From: Epiperipatus broadwayi
Lineage: Eukaryota; Onychophora; Udeonychophora; Euonychophora; Peripatidae
NCBI GenBank assembly: GCA_028023455.1
Contig: JAQFVV010012507.1
Span: 3,394,901-3,458,900, forward strand
Length of the DNA stretch: 64,000 nt
Direction of reading: 5' to 3'
Shown: one piece after another, positions 21,419 through 35,454 of the stretch
Numbering within the stretch: position 1 is the stretch's first letter
Layout: each line of letters begins with the position of its first letter
Notes under the pieces: model-generated
Seen by the model: the letters and a program-made list of their open reading frames with translations, nothing else
Database searches by the model: none
Told to the model about the DNA's origin: nothing
Position numbers and translations under genes: made by a program

Positions 21419-23885
21419 ATAAATAGTTAGACAGATTTAGTGTTGTATGTATTTAATATTATATGTTTATTTAATTTGTGAGCTTCGAGAATGTCTCAGG
21501 ATAGCATACCCACAAAAACAATGGATATGCTGGTAAAATCTTATTGCTTAAGTGTGATTTGTTTTCTTTTATTTTAAAGTGAAACATATATATTTTGGGT
21601 ATATTATTAAAGATGGTTCAATCTTATATATCTTTCTTTATCTCATAGTGAGAATTAATTTCAAGAGTAGCTAGAAAAAGAATAAAAAAAAAAAAAGAAA
21701 AAATATTGTGTTAAAGGTAATAAAACTAATTTATTAGAGTATTGCTGTTTAAAGTATAAAAACCCGTTCATAATAATTAATAATATTTAAATTTGAAACA
21801 ATTGAATGTCTCATTTAAAATAAAAATTTATATTTTAATATGTTATTTATCTGTCATAACTTTCACATATTATATAACTTAGACTTGTTTTTCATAGTTT
21901 TTAGCTATTTCTCAATATAAATTTTGGAGGTTGTCATATTCTAAAGAATTGAAGGAATGAATGATTTATCTGTGCGTATTGTTCTGCTAGCATATAATGC
22001 TAGATATGTAGAAGAGCTGTGAAAAAGGAAGTTATTCTTGATAAGTTCTATGTTTATAGGGATGAAAGATTTTTTCCCCTTTGTATATTATTAAGTATTT
22101 TGACATGAGTGGAACCTATTTTATATTGCATATGTACGTATTATGAAATGATATTTATGAAAAGTCAAGTGACATTTTCCCATTGTTTGCTTGGTGATGA
22201 GAAAAATTCCACCAATAGTGTATTTCAGATTCAAATAAGTTATTGTTGATATATTAGTTAAAGAGTTTGTTTGCTCCTCATGTGCTGGGATTCCTCTTGA
22301 ATGTCTAGTTTGTATTATCATAAAATATAGCTCTGTGTAATTCAGTCAGAGGTCGGATAAATAGTTAATTTAAATTCTTTATTGAATATTAAAATAGATA
22401 AAGTGTTCTATTTGCTGATAGGTGTATGACAGTGTCCGAAATTAAAAATTTTTTTAATAATTCCTGAATAAATTGATAATGTGTAGATATATTGTTTTTT
22501 GTTATTATTGCATGGGATGTAACACACACGCATAATGTAAATAATGTCACAAATATAAAGGTATAATATTGCTAAGTTTATATATCTGAAAATAAACATT
22601 ATACAGTATATCATGATGAATTTGCCATAAGTTAGAAATCATCAAATCATCCGTATGATTAGTATTTGTTTCTATTTTATTTTGTATGCCTGAAATTGTA
22701 GGTATTTAAAGTAATTGTTTAATTAAGATTATTTAAAGCTGCTCTCTTGATAGCAAAGTGTATATTGTGCCCAATAATATAATGTATTATTTATTCAGTG
22801 TTGTATATTAATCAAAATTATTTAGATAGCCTGAATATTCAAAGTCAGAATATTAAGGTATAGTTTGTTAGCTAAGTTACGTTTATAAATATGTCAATAA
22901 TAAATTGTGTAATATGTAATGGGGGTAATCCTAAATTTCAATTAATAAATTTGTTTGTAAATTTTAAAATTGAGACAAAAGTCTTATTCTGATATTATTT
23001 ACATTTAACTAAACCTTAAGTGTAAATAAAAGCTTTGTTTATTATTTAAAACTGTGTTTCGAGTTCTTATATGTATTCAATATCTGGTTTCCACATCTCC
23101 ATACTTCATACATCTATTACAAATTTAAATATATTGTTTTATGGCTTTGATATTAAATATGATAAGATCTGATAATGTTGTTTCTAGATCCAAACATTAC
23201 ATGAAATATTTTTAGACCATGTGATAAACTTATAAAAGTGTTGCCTAGTTAAAGTATTAGTTAGATGATGATGTGAGATTAAAAAAATACCCTATCTCTT
23301 TCACTATCTACTCATTAGCCCAGTAAACCTTATTCAATTTATTTCATTATATCTTATTATAGTTTAGAGTTATAAATTACTGGCTAATATAGTTCTTAGT
23401 CTAACTATGTTATAGATTCCCTGAGATCTGATTTTGTGTTCCTAGATCAACATTGATTCAGCTGTTTAGATTAAGATGTGCTGAACAATAGAGTTATTTA
23501 GTGTTGTGCTTTTCTATTTTGTCAGAGTTATATTGAACTATTATAGAGTGTAACTGGATGATGGAAGAGATCAAATTGAAATTATATTTTATTAGATGGA
23601 ATAAATAAAAACTCTGCTAGCCTGTATCATTTGGTTAAATTATAAATAAGGTTTATATTTTATTTGATAGCTTATAGTATTTCTTCCTTCATTTATTTAT
23701 ATTCTCTATATGTTATGAACTTTCTGTAACCTCCCACTGAGTGAAGCTGTAAGATAAATATAAGTAAAAGAGTCTCAGCATTAATTATGAATCAGATAAA
23801 ATGATAAATCGTTCTATTCATTAATAGAACTGGCGCCCTGGGCATTTGCTCATATAATGTACATGAGTTTGGATGTGTGAGTAGG

Positions 23886-23888
<3 letters not shown>

Positions 23889-23923
<35 letters not shown>

Positions 23924-23924
23924 T

Positions 23925-23953
<29 letters not shown>
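23889..23953. repeat. Interrupted TA microsatellite
   Basis: Two TA runs are separated by AGGTTATATA. The same GGTTATA flank occurs just before the first run, suggesting duplication of a GGTTA-TA unit. Confidence 0.75.
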
Positions 23954-23956
<3 letters not shown>

Positions 23957-24839
23957 CAATCTACCTGTGATCATATTTTTAATAATTTAAGTAACAACAG
24001 GTTATTAAACCATGCTTCAAGTAGGTATATTTATAAGCATGAAACAAATCTGATCTCAATGTCCAATCTTACCAATTAATAAGAATTATACCCCTTGAAA
24101 ACAAAAGAAAAGGTCCAGTAGACTCCTTTTGTGTGCCTTATCCAGACTAGCTCAGTCTCAAGGTCTGGTAGACAATGTCTATCGAGAGAATAAAGCCAAG
24201 GTTATTTTACAAAGAAACATCATTCATATACTTTTATAATTTTCCTATCTGCCCTACGAATCTTTATTTTTTTATTTTTTTTAGAGATATACAGTCATGA
24301 ATATTAGTAACCATTTATAAATAATAACTCAGAAATTATAAGAATCTTGTAATTCAAATAAATACACAAGTTATAGCTTAAAATTTTAATATTTATTAAT
24401 ACATGTTTATACTAATAACTCAATCATGTGACCCAGTTATTCCAATACATATATATAATATCAGTATACACATTCATAAAAAAATGCAACTATGAGGCAG
24501 AGTTGTATTTATTAAATAATTTAATCTTTTTTCTATAATTCTTTCTTTAAATTGGGACAAAGCGCATATTTCTTAATTTATTATCAAATTATTATATGTT
24601 CATTCAATATAAATAGAGAAAGTCATATTTACCTCTTTTGAGGGCAGATGTTCATGTGGTAGGTCCACAAGCCATTTATTACAATTTTTTTTATTAATCT
24701 CTTTGATTTCATGTAACAAAATGCACACTGTTTTTATTGCATCATTGTCTTTGCCACATTCAAATAATGTTTTATTTTTGAGAATTCATATGCAAAAATT
24801 GGTGAAAGTTGTCATTCTAATTATTCCAAAATGGCCTTT

Positions 24840-26570
24840 TTAAAAAACTTTGATTAAATGAACACATTCAGGTTCTCTATATTTCATTAAGGATTTGAAA
24901 ATATTATGTACATTCGACCATATGTGGCATTTTTCAAGTATGTGTTGCATTGATTTTTTTTTACATAAAGTGCAAATAGGATCCACCTGATATCTTCTTT
25001 GATAATGCAAGAAATCAGCAGTTGGCAAGGCCCCAAGGTTGACCTTAATCAGGAAATCTATGAACCTAGGTTCTAATCTTAACCCTTTAGCCAACCTGGA
25101 AAACCCTAATATTCCAATAGCCCAAAGGCCATCTATTTTGGTCTTATTTGGAATAATCTGTGTATATGTGTTCCAATAAGTCTTTTTATTTTCGAACATG
25201 TTTGCTGGATTTTTGAATTTATGGCTTTCCAGAATTACAGATATCTGTTCTGAAGCCACAGTCATACACTACTGGGAGGTGGGTGATCTGTAGGTGCAGT
25301 TTCTTCCACATGCATTGGACTTTGCATTTGAGGATTCTTATTAAAAAATCTCACCAATATGTTATAAGTAATGTGAATAAAGAATGTTTTGATTCCATGT
25401 AAACCTAGACTATTCAGTAGGTTTGTCTTCTGGAGCAGGTTTATGCTGATGACAGGTGCCTTACCCCCCCAAACATAGCTTTCTGCACTGCATTTTGACC
25501 CTCTTAATGAAGGAATTAATCAGGACAAACCCAGTGAGAAAGTATGTTTCTTAGGTAACATGACTGAGTTCATAAGGACAATTTTTCCTAATAATGACAG
25601 GTAAATTTTCCCAAGTGATTCAGTAAATTTTCCAGTTTTAATTAATAGTTCATCTTCACTCTTCTTCCTCATTGTAGATGTGGGGAGGGCAACATGAAAA
25701 CCCAGGAACTTCAGAGAAGGGCTCTAAGCTTACCAGGAATTTGCTTCCCAGCCATAATCGAATACATGGCCGACTTCTCCTTGTTGACTCTTAAACCATA
25801 TTCCAACTCAAAACAGTCTAAGAGTTCCTCAAACTTATTAATAATTCCTCCCAAGAGGAGAGAGGAAAAACACCACATGATCCATGCAAGAGACATGGTG
25901 GACTCTCTCCCCCAGCAAAAAATGGCAACTCCTTTTAGAGTTGCCTCAATGCTCAGGAGGAGGGGATTCAAGTAAGCAGTAAATAGGAGTGCAATGAGAA
26001 GTGAGCCCTGATGGATGAAAATTATAGGCTTGAAGCCTGGAGAGACTCTATCATCCAGTGATAAGAAAATCTCTCTGTTGTAGACATTCTCTATCATCTG
26101 GGGGTAAGTAGATGGTACCTTGAGTCCCTCCAGGACCCTTATCATCACATCAACTTTAACACAGATAAACTGAGCAGCAAAGTTGAGTTGTACTTTTATG
26201 GAATGTGATTGTTTCTTCTTGCATATAAGATTGATCAGAAGGTGAAATTGACACACAGCATCAGCTGTTGAGCTCCCCCTCTTAGCAAATTGGTATTTAG
26301 ACAACTGGTCTATGATGTTATTTTGGATATGACCCTCAACTGTCTTTACCAGTAAAAGGATTATCAAAATTGGTCTGAGGTTTCCCAGACTCCTAGGGCC
26401 AATTAGTTTCTTAATCAGGGAAACCAGGGCAATTGGGTTGATCCTTGGAAGTTCCTAGCTGCCATCAGCCAATAAGTCAGCCATTTTTTTAATTACTGGG
26501 GTGGTGAATGCACTCAGGTAAAATAGGAGACATTTGGGAAACCCATGCAATCCCAGGTGGGTCTTTTCAG
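24840..26570 (-). pseudogene. LINE-B: decayed L1/Tx1-like non-LTR retrotransposon RT and C-terminal domain
   Basis: On the minus strand, from 26570 downward, the fragments give KTHLGLHGFPKCLLFYLSA, LGNLRPILI (finger region), VDVMIRVLEG, HQGSLLIALLFTAYLNPL (motif B), and MSLAWIMWCF where the catalytic DD is lost. GLRVNKEKSAMY follows, then TMRKKSEDELLIKTGKF near 25680-25621. An ORF at 25265-24840 carries the C-terminal Cys/His region (VDPICTLCKKK, HILEKCHIW). The endonuclease is absent, consistent with 5' truncation during target-primed reverse transcription. Several frameshifts are present. It is better preserved and less AT-rich than its surroundings, suggesting later insertion than LINE-A. 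Confidence 0.8.
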
Positions 26571-26714
26571 GCATTATCTATATTATTTTTATTATTCTTT
26601 TGTTTGTTATCATATGTGTGAAATTCTTTACTAAGTTAAACATTTTCTTTTTTGAATCAGTACTATGGGACTTTAATTTCTCTTCATTTTTATGAACTTA
26701 CTATTGTTTAGTGC

Positions 26715-28560
26715 TTGAAGCTGTATCATCATCACAATCACCATCACTTTCAACAATCATCAACTCATTCTAATTTAATCTGGTTTCTCAGACATCTAGC
26801 AACATCAGAACATCAAACTTTTTATTTCAACCCTCCATCTCACATATTGTTACTTTTAGATCTTTTACAATCTTTTGAAATCCACATTAAGAATTTACCT
26901 ATTCATTGATTATCATCTTTCTAGAAATATGTTCACCCCAGATCCAATTCAGTCTTTTAATTCTTTCAGTGATGACCGTAATATTTGTTTGTTCTCTCAC
27001 CCATTTACTTCATTTTTTATTCACTCCATATTTTTGAGTGGTCCATCTTTCTGTTAATTTGCATTTATTATTAAGTTATTTCAAGAAAAAAACTCTATTC
27101 ATGTGTAATTCTATGATTAAATTCATTGATTATATTTCTATCTGCATTAACAATTTTATTATCATATTTGTAATAGTTAATTTTTACTATTTCACCATTT
27201 TTAATCTTTATCTTCTTTTGAGAAAACTCATTGAAAATTACTTTATTCTTTTTCAGCATTTAGTTTTAATCATTTTTTTTATCTGATAACTCTTGGAATA
27301 TTTTTTAAATTTTGGAAGAATTATTTGTTAAAACAACCACACTATCTGCAAAATCTAGATGATTATTCCCTTAGCTTCTCCTTTTAATCCATAAAATAAT
27401 TTATGTAAGACTTCTGTAATAGGTTTTGATGATGTGTAATCATCCTGTAGTACACCCTTCTCAATGGTAATCATTTAGCTAGTATTCCTCAAAATATAAC
27501 AATATCCTGGTTCTCTGTCTTGATGATCTAATGATTTAATCCAGAAAAAATGTTAATAGAATCAAATGTATTTCCATAATCTAAAATCTCAAAAGAATAA
27601 GGACAATTTAATTTATCTTTTTTATAACATCTTCTCAATATGTAGATCACTTTTAAATCCACCTTTTTTATGGTTGGTTAAATTCAAAAATTTTCTGTGG
27701 ATGAAATGTAATTATTTTAATAAGAATTTTGTAGTGAACTGATGAAAGATTTCTAGTATCGTCTTTCTTAGATATCAATAAATTTACTGCATTTTTCCAA
27801 ACATCTATTACATTTTTATCATTTAAACATTTGGTATATAATTTTGCCAACATTTTTTTGCTTTTTTTAAGCTATGGTTTACAATTTTATCATTTCCTAA
27901 ACTTTTCCCTTCATCATAAATTTAATTCTAGGTTTTACTTCATAGTTTAAAATACTATGACAATTCATCTTGTTATTGTTATTATGTTATTCTTAAAACT
28001 TTTCCACATGTGATGTCCTTTTTTCGGAAAAATGTTTCTTCTTTTTACTGCAGAAATAAGTTTCTGACCAAAACCAAAATATTATTTCAATCATTTGAGA
28101 CTTATTTTTTTCTATAAATTTTCTTACTAATTCAGATTCGTTTTATTATATTATTAATAATTTTTATTACCACTTCATAAAGCTCTAAATATTTAATTTT
28201 TTAATGTATCATTTTTATATCTTTTTATACTTCTTTTCTGTATAGGTTATATTGTCTGAGTAGAAAATTTATTGGTAATTGTTGTTTTTTTCTATCATCT
28301 ATCTTTGTTGTGATTCTTAATAGTGCATCACTTATCTTTCGATTGATTTCATTCAAATCTGAATCATTTTCAGAATCTATTAATATTTTAAAATGAATTG
28401 CAAGTTATAATCTCGACTATGAATAATGTTTTTGTTAATATTTTTTGTCTCTCTAGTTTTGCATTAGCTTTCTTTTACATCTCATTAATTGATAATTATT
28501 TTCTCTGTTGGATCTATTTTCGTGTTATGCTAATATATTCCCTAACATATTATAGGCGAT
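26715..28560 (-). pseudogene. RTE copy 1: decayed RTE-type LINE
   Basis: The clearest piece is at 27853-27668 on the minus strand: LAKLYTKCLNDKNVIDVWKN followed by SSVHYKILIKIIT. These are typical of the RT finger region of RTE elements often annotated as craniofacial development protein 2-like. The 3' end near 26725-26760 is a GATGATGATG-rich tail (CATCATCATC on the plus strand), which RTE elements characteristically carry. Alignment by eye with RTE copy 2 holds over the 3' part (IERIKRLKC-type end, 26930-26990) and the finger part. Palm motifs are too eroded to read. It is heavily frameshifted. Confidence 0.65.
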
Positions 28561-29146
28561 AAAATAAATTTATGAGGTCGAAATACAAAACTTTGTAGCT
28601 ATATATATATAATAAAACTGAAAATTTCACAATATAAACGAAAGATATTCCAGAAATATTAACATTTATTGATTTTTTTAAAAACTAAATTCACCTTCTT
28701 TTATTTATTTTTTAACAATGACTTTACCTAATAACAGAAATATATATATATATATATATATATCCGTTAATATTCACTGTGTGTATATGTATATTTGTTT
28801 ACATAGAACATTTTGAAATATTTTATCTTTTTAAATTTTACATTTTTAAGTTTCAAAAAAGCTCTTAAATTTTATTTATTTAAATTTTCATCGTGGCAAC
28901 TTAAATACATAATGTATTTTTATCAAAGGATTAAAATAAAAATATGAAGAAAAAAACTCTTATTGATAGTAGTTTAAACTTTTAAACTAGTTTTATAAAC
29001 TTTATGAAAAACTAAATAAAAAGTAACGTTTTTTTAGTCAATCGTTTTAGAAATACATGCATAATCAAACGAAATAAAATACAAAAAAAAAAAAATACTC
29101 CAGAAAGTTCAGTATATAAATAAATAAATAAAAACTACAGGTACTT
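28561..29146. other. Spacer, AT-rich
   Basis: No coding signal is seen. It contains a short TA run at 28739-28764 and poly-A/poly-T stretches. Confidence 0.4.
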
Positions 29147-29159
29147 GAGTATTAGTCCT

Positions 29160-29370
29160 GCAAAAAATATGCTATTAGACGTGCTGGCCTTTGCACACTC
29201 GTATCAATCTGCTGATAAATTTGTAAATCTTATGATCTGACCAAAATAATGCGTACACGGATCTTGTACATGATATTTTTCGCCAGATTTTTTGTGAAAA
29301 AAGTAATTTGTACATGGATAATCTTGTATGTGATATTTACGCAAGATTTGTTAGCAGGACTAAAATTAAT
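29160..29370. repeat. Partial copy of foldback repeat family A
   Basis: The stretch GTATCAATCTGCTGATAA, then a TTGTAAATCTTATGATCTGACC part and GTACACGGATCTTGTACATG match one arm and the centre of the palindromic element at 35085-35280. The second arm is missing or strongly diverged. An internal duplication of TTGTAYRTGATATTT is visible. It has no coding potential, like a MITE relic. It lies close to the 3' side of the hAT fragment at 29620-30300. Confidence 0.55.
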
Positions 29371-29619
29371 ACATACTAAAAAAATGTTAACATATGTATG
29401 ATTTGTAGGAGTAATACTAAAACAATATTTTAAACCATAAATTGTATATCTTAAAGACTACATTTTTTCAGCCCCCATTGAAAATATATTGAATAAACTC
29501 CCCAGTGTTACTTTACCATCAATGACTAAATTATAATTGTGTTTAAATAATATTTACTTACAAAAAAAGATAAAATATACACATATGCATTATCTCACTC
29601 AATGTGCAGATAAAAAGTT

Positions 29620-30300
29620 GATTACCTTAGTCACAATATTCATAAAATCATCCAATGTCTTAAAGGTGGCCTTCATGCATAAAATTGCTGATGTTTAATG
29701 CAAACAAAATCCAAAATTGAATGTTCAATATGGTTGATAAGTAAAGTGAGAAAACTATTTTCTTTTCTAGTCATAAGTACCATCTGTAGTTACTGATACA
29801 ATTTTGGCAACATTATGTTACAAATATCAATTCATTTTGTTGTTTATTACTAATGAGATTATTCTGATCAATTCTTCTTTGATATTATTCCCAGCACAAT
29901 AGCAAATAAAAATAACCAAACAATCTGATCCATTTATGTCTGTACTTTCATCAAGGCAGAGAGAAATTAAACTGAAGATTGTATATCTTTTTTTGTTGGT
30001 AAGTTATGTTGTTAGCCATTTGCATAATTCTTACTTTAACTGTATTTCTAGCCAATGATAAATGTTTTATCCTCCGAATAACGTTTGCTTTGTTTTCAAA
30101 ATCTTCAAAAAGTAGTGATGCACATTTCATCCAAGCTTCTTTCATAAATTCTCCATCATTAAAAGATTTCTTATGTTTGATAATTACATTTGAAATAAAA
30201 AATAGCAGCAGTTATATTTGAATGATTTTCAATAAATTTCATTATATATGTTGAGTGAATATTTATATGTTTAAATATTTGGGAAATATATTCTTTTTTT
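29620..30300 (-). pseudogene. hAT-1: decayed GTF2IRD2/ZBED-like hAT transposase fragment
   Basis: The minus strand reads IIKHKKSFNDGEFMKEAWMK, then LFEDFENKANVIRRIKHLSL and ARNTVKVRIMQMANNI, a block diagnostic of the hAT-derived GTF2IRD2/SCAND3-type transposase group. After a stop and frame change it continues with CLDESTDINGSDCLVIFI (the conserved LDESTD block, holding an RNase-H-fold acidic residue), VSVTTDGT, and an LCMKATFKTLDDFMNIVTK stretch matching the region after the CxxHQ motif. The C-terminal dimerisation domain is absent. Several stops are present. The protein family is fairly sure; whether it was ever exapted is unknown. Confidence 0.7.
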
Positions 30301-31526
30301 TCATCTTTACTTTTTTCACAGAGTGATTTATGATTGGTCTCTTAATACCATTTTACTGATGATGTTCTCAATACAACTATTACAGAATATAAAACATTAT
30401 ACTCTGGTACCTTTGATAATAATTCCCTACTCATCAGTTCACTAATGTTGAAATTCTATATTGCTTGATAATTTTTGTTTTTTATTTTCCCTAGTCATTA
30501 CTTAAAAGTAAATTTAAATAAGCTTTAATAATTTTATAAATAAAAGATCTATCATTTCACTTTTACGTCAAAATTTCAAACAAAAAAAATGTTATTTGGT
30601 GGCTTGATTATGCATTTCATTCCTTTATTCACTATTTTGATTACATTAAAAAAATGAAAGGTCTCAACAAGTTTTGATGAAAAAAAATTAGGACAGAAAA
30701 TCATTTGATTACTTTTACTTTAGATTTTAAAAAACTTACTTCAATGAGTTATAAAATATTTTACTGACTTTACTTTCTAGTTTTATTGGAATCATTTGAC
30801 AGGTTTATAGAATATGATACCATGATATACTAGTACCACTTTATTTGACTTAAAATTTCATAATTTATTGCTTTTAATCAGAGTTCAATTGTAAATTGAA
30901 TTCTAATATATTTATTTATTTTACCTTTAGTTTCCAGTAAACTTTTATAAGTACAGATTTTAGCAACAAAAAAAAATATTGAAGAAAATGATGATATATA
31001 AATATTTTATGTGCCAGTGAAAAATTTGAATATACCATTTATGTCACATGTGTCATAGGTTTTCCATTACTAATTTAGTATAATATTAAAACATTTAATT
31101 CAAAAACTGATTTTTATTTTAAAATAAATTTTATTTCAACTGGAAAATTTTCTTTAACATATTCTCAGTCAAATTCTAGGCTACATTGTAATAATATTGA
31201 TTGAATTATGAAACTACATATGATGTCATTTGAATGATTTGTGTGCCCCTGTTTGTTATGAAATTTTATATTGAATTATTTCAATAGAATGTAAATGAAT
31301 TTATATTTTAGTTGGTTTTTGCTTTTTTATTTTAAGTGTTAACATTAAAAAAAACTTCTGCAGTGCAAAAATCAAATTGCATAACTCAAGTTGCACAAAA
31401 TGAAAGCACTTGTAAAGAAGAAAAAATTTAAAGTGTTATTTTTATTCACTGAAAAGACATTATCATTTAATAAATATAAAATATATTTTCATAATTATAT
31501 AATAATTTTTAGAATAATTCAGGTTA

Positions 31527-31565
<39 letters not shown>

Positions 31566-34500
31566 CATTATTCATATTAGCATAATAAATAAGCGGTGTT
31601 TATTTTATTTCTTTAATTAAATTTAAATCTTTTGACATATTGCTGTTAATTCAGATATGTTTACATTAACATGAATAATGATTACTCTAAAAGGAGCTTT
31701 GTCTTTTATCACAAGTTTTATTTAAACTATTGCCCACATGTGTAAAATATTAAATATTGCAAAATTTGTTACATTAACTTATCTAATACTGGTTAATATA
31801 TATTTTAAATTATTATTTAAAATTCATAATTAAGCATATAATGAGTTACAAATAGAAAATTATTAAAATTATAACTTAGAATGTATAAATTAATTAAGCA
31901 AACAGAGTTTAAACAAAAAAATATTCTAAGAATAGAGTTGAGTGTTGTTGTTGTTTTTTTATTTTAGCATGATAGTGTGATTAAAGATCACTCATGGACA
32001 TATATTTAAATTTAAGGAAATTTTGTTTTTTTGCATGGGAATTAGTTAACTTCTTCACAAAAGTAAGTTGTAATAGTGCTATTATATTTGACATTTTAGG
32101 TGGCATGATGGTACTGCAATCACTACTTTTCCACATTGTTTTAAAGTGTTGTATATGTTAAATTAAGGTGTGTGACAGGCTGCAGTATGAAGCTTCCATT
32201 TTTAATGTACTAATTTTTAAAAAATCCAAAAGATGTCAGAAATATACAGTCCTTTTTGAACCTTTGTCTATAACTGACAGCACATTCTATGGTTTTGAAA
32301 ATGCTATGAAGGAGGTGGCAGTTTGTGATTGGCTGATGCTTTAGATTTTTTTTCCCTGCAGCTAAATGCCACAAAAAATGTGATTTTCAGCAATTGTTAA
32401 TAATTATAATGCAATGTTTTTGTAAAAGACATTAAACCAAAAACTATATCAGTATGTGGGAGTTGTCTGTCTTAGAAAATAAATGAAGTATATTATGAGA
32501 ACCAGAAATTACCACAGAAACCGCCTTTAGAGGCTAAAAAGAAAATTGTTTTTGTAAAAACTGTAAATGAAATATTTGAATAACAATAATTTATTAACTT
32601 TTAGAATCTTTTTGTTTCTTTGATGATAACTAATTCTAAATATATCTTTTTTAATAACATCAAATTCTAATATCTAATATTTCATTCTTTTAACATTTTG
32701 AATAGGTATCTTGAAGCCAATAACAATATATCCCTTTGTTATCAATAAGATTTCCAGTTAGATAGCTATTTTTTACAATTTTAAAATATTAATTTCATTA
32801 TATTTTTATTTTAGTTATTAGAAGGCCTATTTTTTTTAAAATAATATATAAATCAATTTTGTAATCTATGTAAAACAGATTTAATTAGATAAAAGTATTC
32901 CCTAGAGTCTATTCAAAAATTTGTGTGTGGGATTGACACTGATGTTATCAATATTATTTTTATTTTTATTAAATGGATTTATTTTAAAAAAAATAAAATT
33001 CAAGTTCATTACAATATTAAATAATTTGATTAAATATTATTCTGAAAAGCAAGTTAATTATTTTAAGCCAAAAAGTTTCATTAGAGATGTTTCAATTTAA
33101 TATATTTTGTAACTTTTTATTTTAGAAGGGCATTTATAATTAAGTTAATTATATTTAATTCTCATTGTCATGTGTATTTGATAAATTATCTATGTTTGTT
33201 TAAATTCCATCCAAGACAAGAAACAGAATAGTTGTTATAAAAGTTACATAAAAGCCAATAATAAATAGTTTTTATTATTGTATTCTTATTCTTCTTATTT
33301 TTACTCATTTTGATACTAGCTTTAAAAAATCATCAGTTTTTATGAGCTTGAGACATAATGAAATTGAAAATTGGAGAACAGTATAGTTCTACAATTTAAT
33401 TACAAAAGCAGTGGCAAGCTGGAATAGTCTCTAAGATTAAGAAACATTTAAAAGTTATAAATCTATCTGATGACCATGATATAATGTCTGAAGAATGTAA
33501 CTCACTTAAGAAGCCATCAAACAGAAATGATAAATATAATGTTTGAGAAAGGTAAACTATGTTCTGCGATAATGAAAGACAAACATATTCCATGGAAAAT
33601 ATTGACTATCTTAACAAAACATCTGAAGTACAAAACAAAGCAGAGCAGCCTCAAAAGTTGAGAAAAATAATAATACTGAAGAGTTCCACCTTGTTGTATC
33701 TCAAGTAGGTCAAGAATTGAATAATGCAAGAAAGTCTGAAAATTTATGTATGTGAATAAACATTTAGGTCATCCTCTAGAGTGAGGAAAGGATTGTTATG
33801 ACTCATATTGGAACAAAATATATAGTTTATAAAATTTTACCTATAATATATAATTAAAATTATGAATATTTGTTAACTTTAGAAAATATTGGAAATCCAA
33901 AAATATGACTAATTGTAATGATAAAATAAATGTTAAATGTCTTTTGTTATTAAAACTTTTCCATTTTTTTTAGCCATATAGCAATTTCTTTTAATGCAAA
34001 ATAGTAAAATAGTTTTTTTTAGAATGGTACTTGAGTAATAAAGCTGCAATGTAGGGGAGATATGAGGCCTTTTCACACCCACAATAAATATATAATGTCA
34101 TGATGATGTCAAAGTGAAAGAAAATAATCCTTGCGAGTATATGTGAAAACATGTTTTTTAGCAACAAGATTTTTTTTCCACTGCAATCTTTGTTTTTAAT
34201 ACTTTGACATTTCCAGTTATTTTCTGTATTTTTCTTCATTTCATATTCAAAAATGATGAATATTTGGAAATTATCAAATATGGAAATGGATGTAGTGCTG
34301 TCAGTAAAAGTCTGTCTGAATGAACATAACATGAGCTTGTACAAGAAGCAATGGTGTTATAATGTCCAAGGTTAACAACACTAAAATTGGCATCCACAAT
34401 GGGACATAGATGTTTGGTGATGTATGTAGGGAAACAGATGAATTAATAAAAGTGTAATAACTAATATGTATTTTTTTGTGGTTTTTGGTTTAATTTCTTT

Positions 34501-35084
34501 ATAAAAAAACATATTTATTAGCAGTTTTATGAAAATCTCAGCATACTTTGCAATCATGTGGTTTCATTGTCATTTCATTTTTGAAACAAAATTTTTTACT
34601 GCAGATCTCCATTTTCTGTGGTAGTAGCAAATATAAAAAGTTTGGTTTAACACATAAATTCCTGTTATATATTACATGGTAAGTGTCATAGGAATATAGT
34701 TAATGTATTTTTATCCAAATTACTTGAAAATCAAAATCATTTATTTATTGTTTGGTATATATTTAAACTAACTATTTTTTGATTAATGATATCATTATTG
34801 TAATATCACATTTTATTTTAAATATCATTCTTAAAAGTTATTACTTTTCTAAAGTTGTTAGTTTTTAAAAGTTGTTGTGAATTACTTAAACATCAAAATC
34901 ATTTACTGTTTGGTGTATATTTAAAGTAACTATTTTTTTGATTAATAGCATCATTGTTGTAATATCACATTTTATTATTTTATTTTAAGTGTCATTCTTA
35001 AAAGTTTTTTGTTAATGATATAAATTTTACTATTTTTTTTATTTTTACATATATTTAGTTCTCCAATACAGAGAATTATTAGAC
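30301..35084. other. Gene-free AT-rich region
   Basis: No convincing gene or element. TA tract at 31532-31561. A stretch at 33380-33760 reads on the plus strand as short codon-like pieces (KKHLKVINLSDDHDIMSEEC) with stops and frame changes, so it may be an eroded coding relic of unknown origin. Two near-copies of an about 130-bp AT-rich segment (CATCAAAATCATTTA...) occur near 34720-34850 and 34880-35010. Confidence 0.4.
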
Positions 35085-35280
35085 CTACTGTGCCTGTTGA
35101 CATTCATATCAACCTCCTGATAACTTTGTAATTTTTTCCAAAATATCATGTACAAGATCTGAGTACACATTTTTTTGCCAAAGAAAGTTGTGTACAGGAT
35201 GCATGTACATGTTATTTTAGTCAGATCACAAGATTACAAAGTTATCAGCAGATTGATATGAATGTAAACAGGCACAGTAG
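35085..35280. repeat. Palindromic foldback element, family A (MITE-like)
   Basis: The 196 bp form an almost complete inverted repeat. It starts CTACTGTGCCTG and ends with the reverse complement CAGGCACAGTAG, and the arms of about 95 bp pair almost to the centre (GTACACA near 35175-35195). There is no ORF. A DNA element of this size with terminal inverted repeats fits a non-autonomous MITE, although no clear target-site duplication is visible. A partial relative lies at 29160-29370. Confidence 0.75.
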
Positions 35281-35454
35281 ATCAAATACATGCTCCATGT
35301 TGCAGCTTTAATACTTAAGTACCTTTAGAATAATGCATCTCTTAATAAAATACAATGACTTTTTTTTTTCAAATACAGCTTACCTATAAATCTTGGGTGA
35401 ATGTACTGTGATATATATAATCACTCATGAGTAAATTTATTTATGTATATATGT

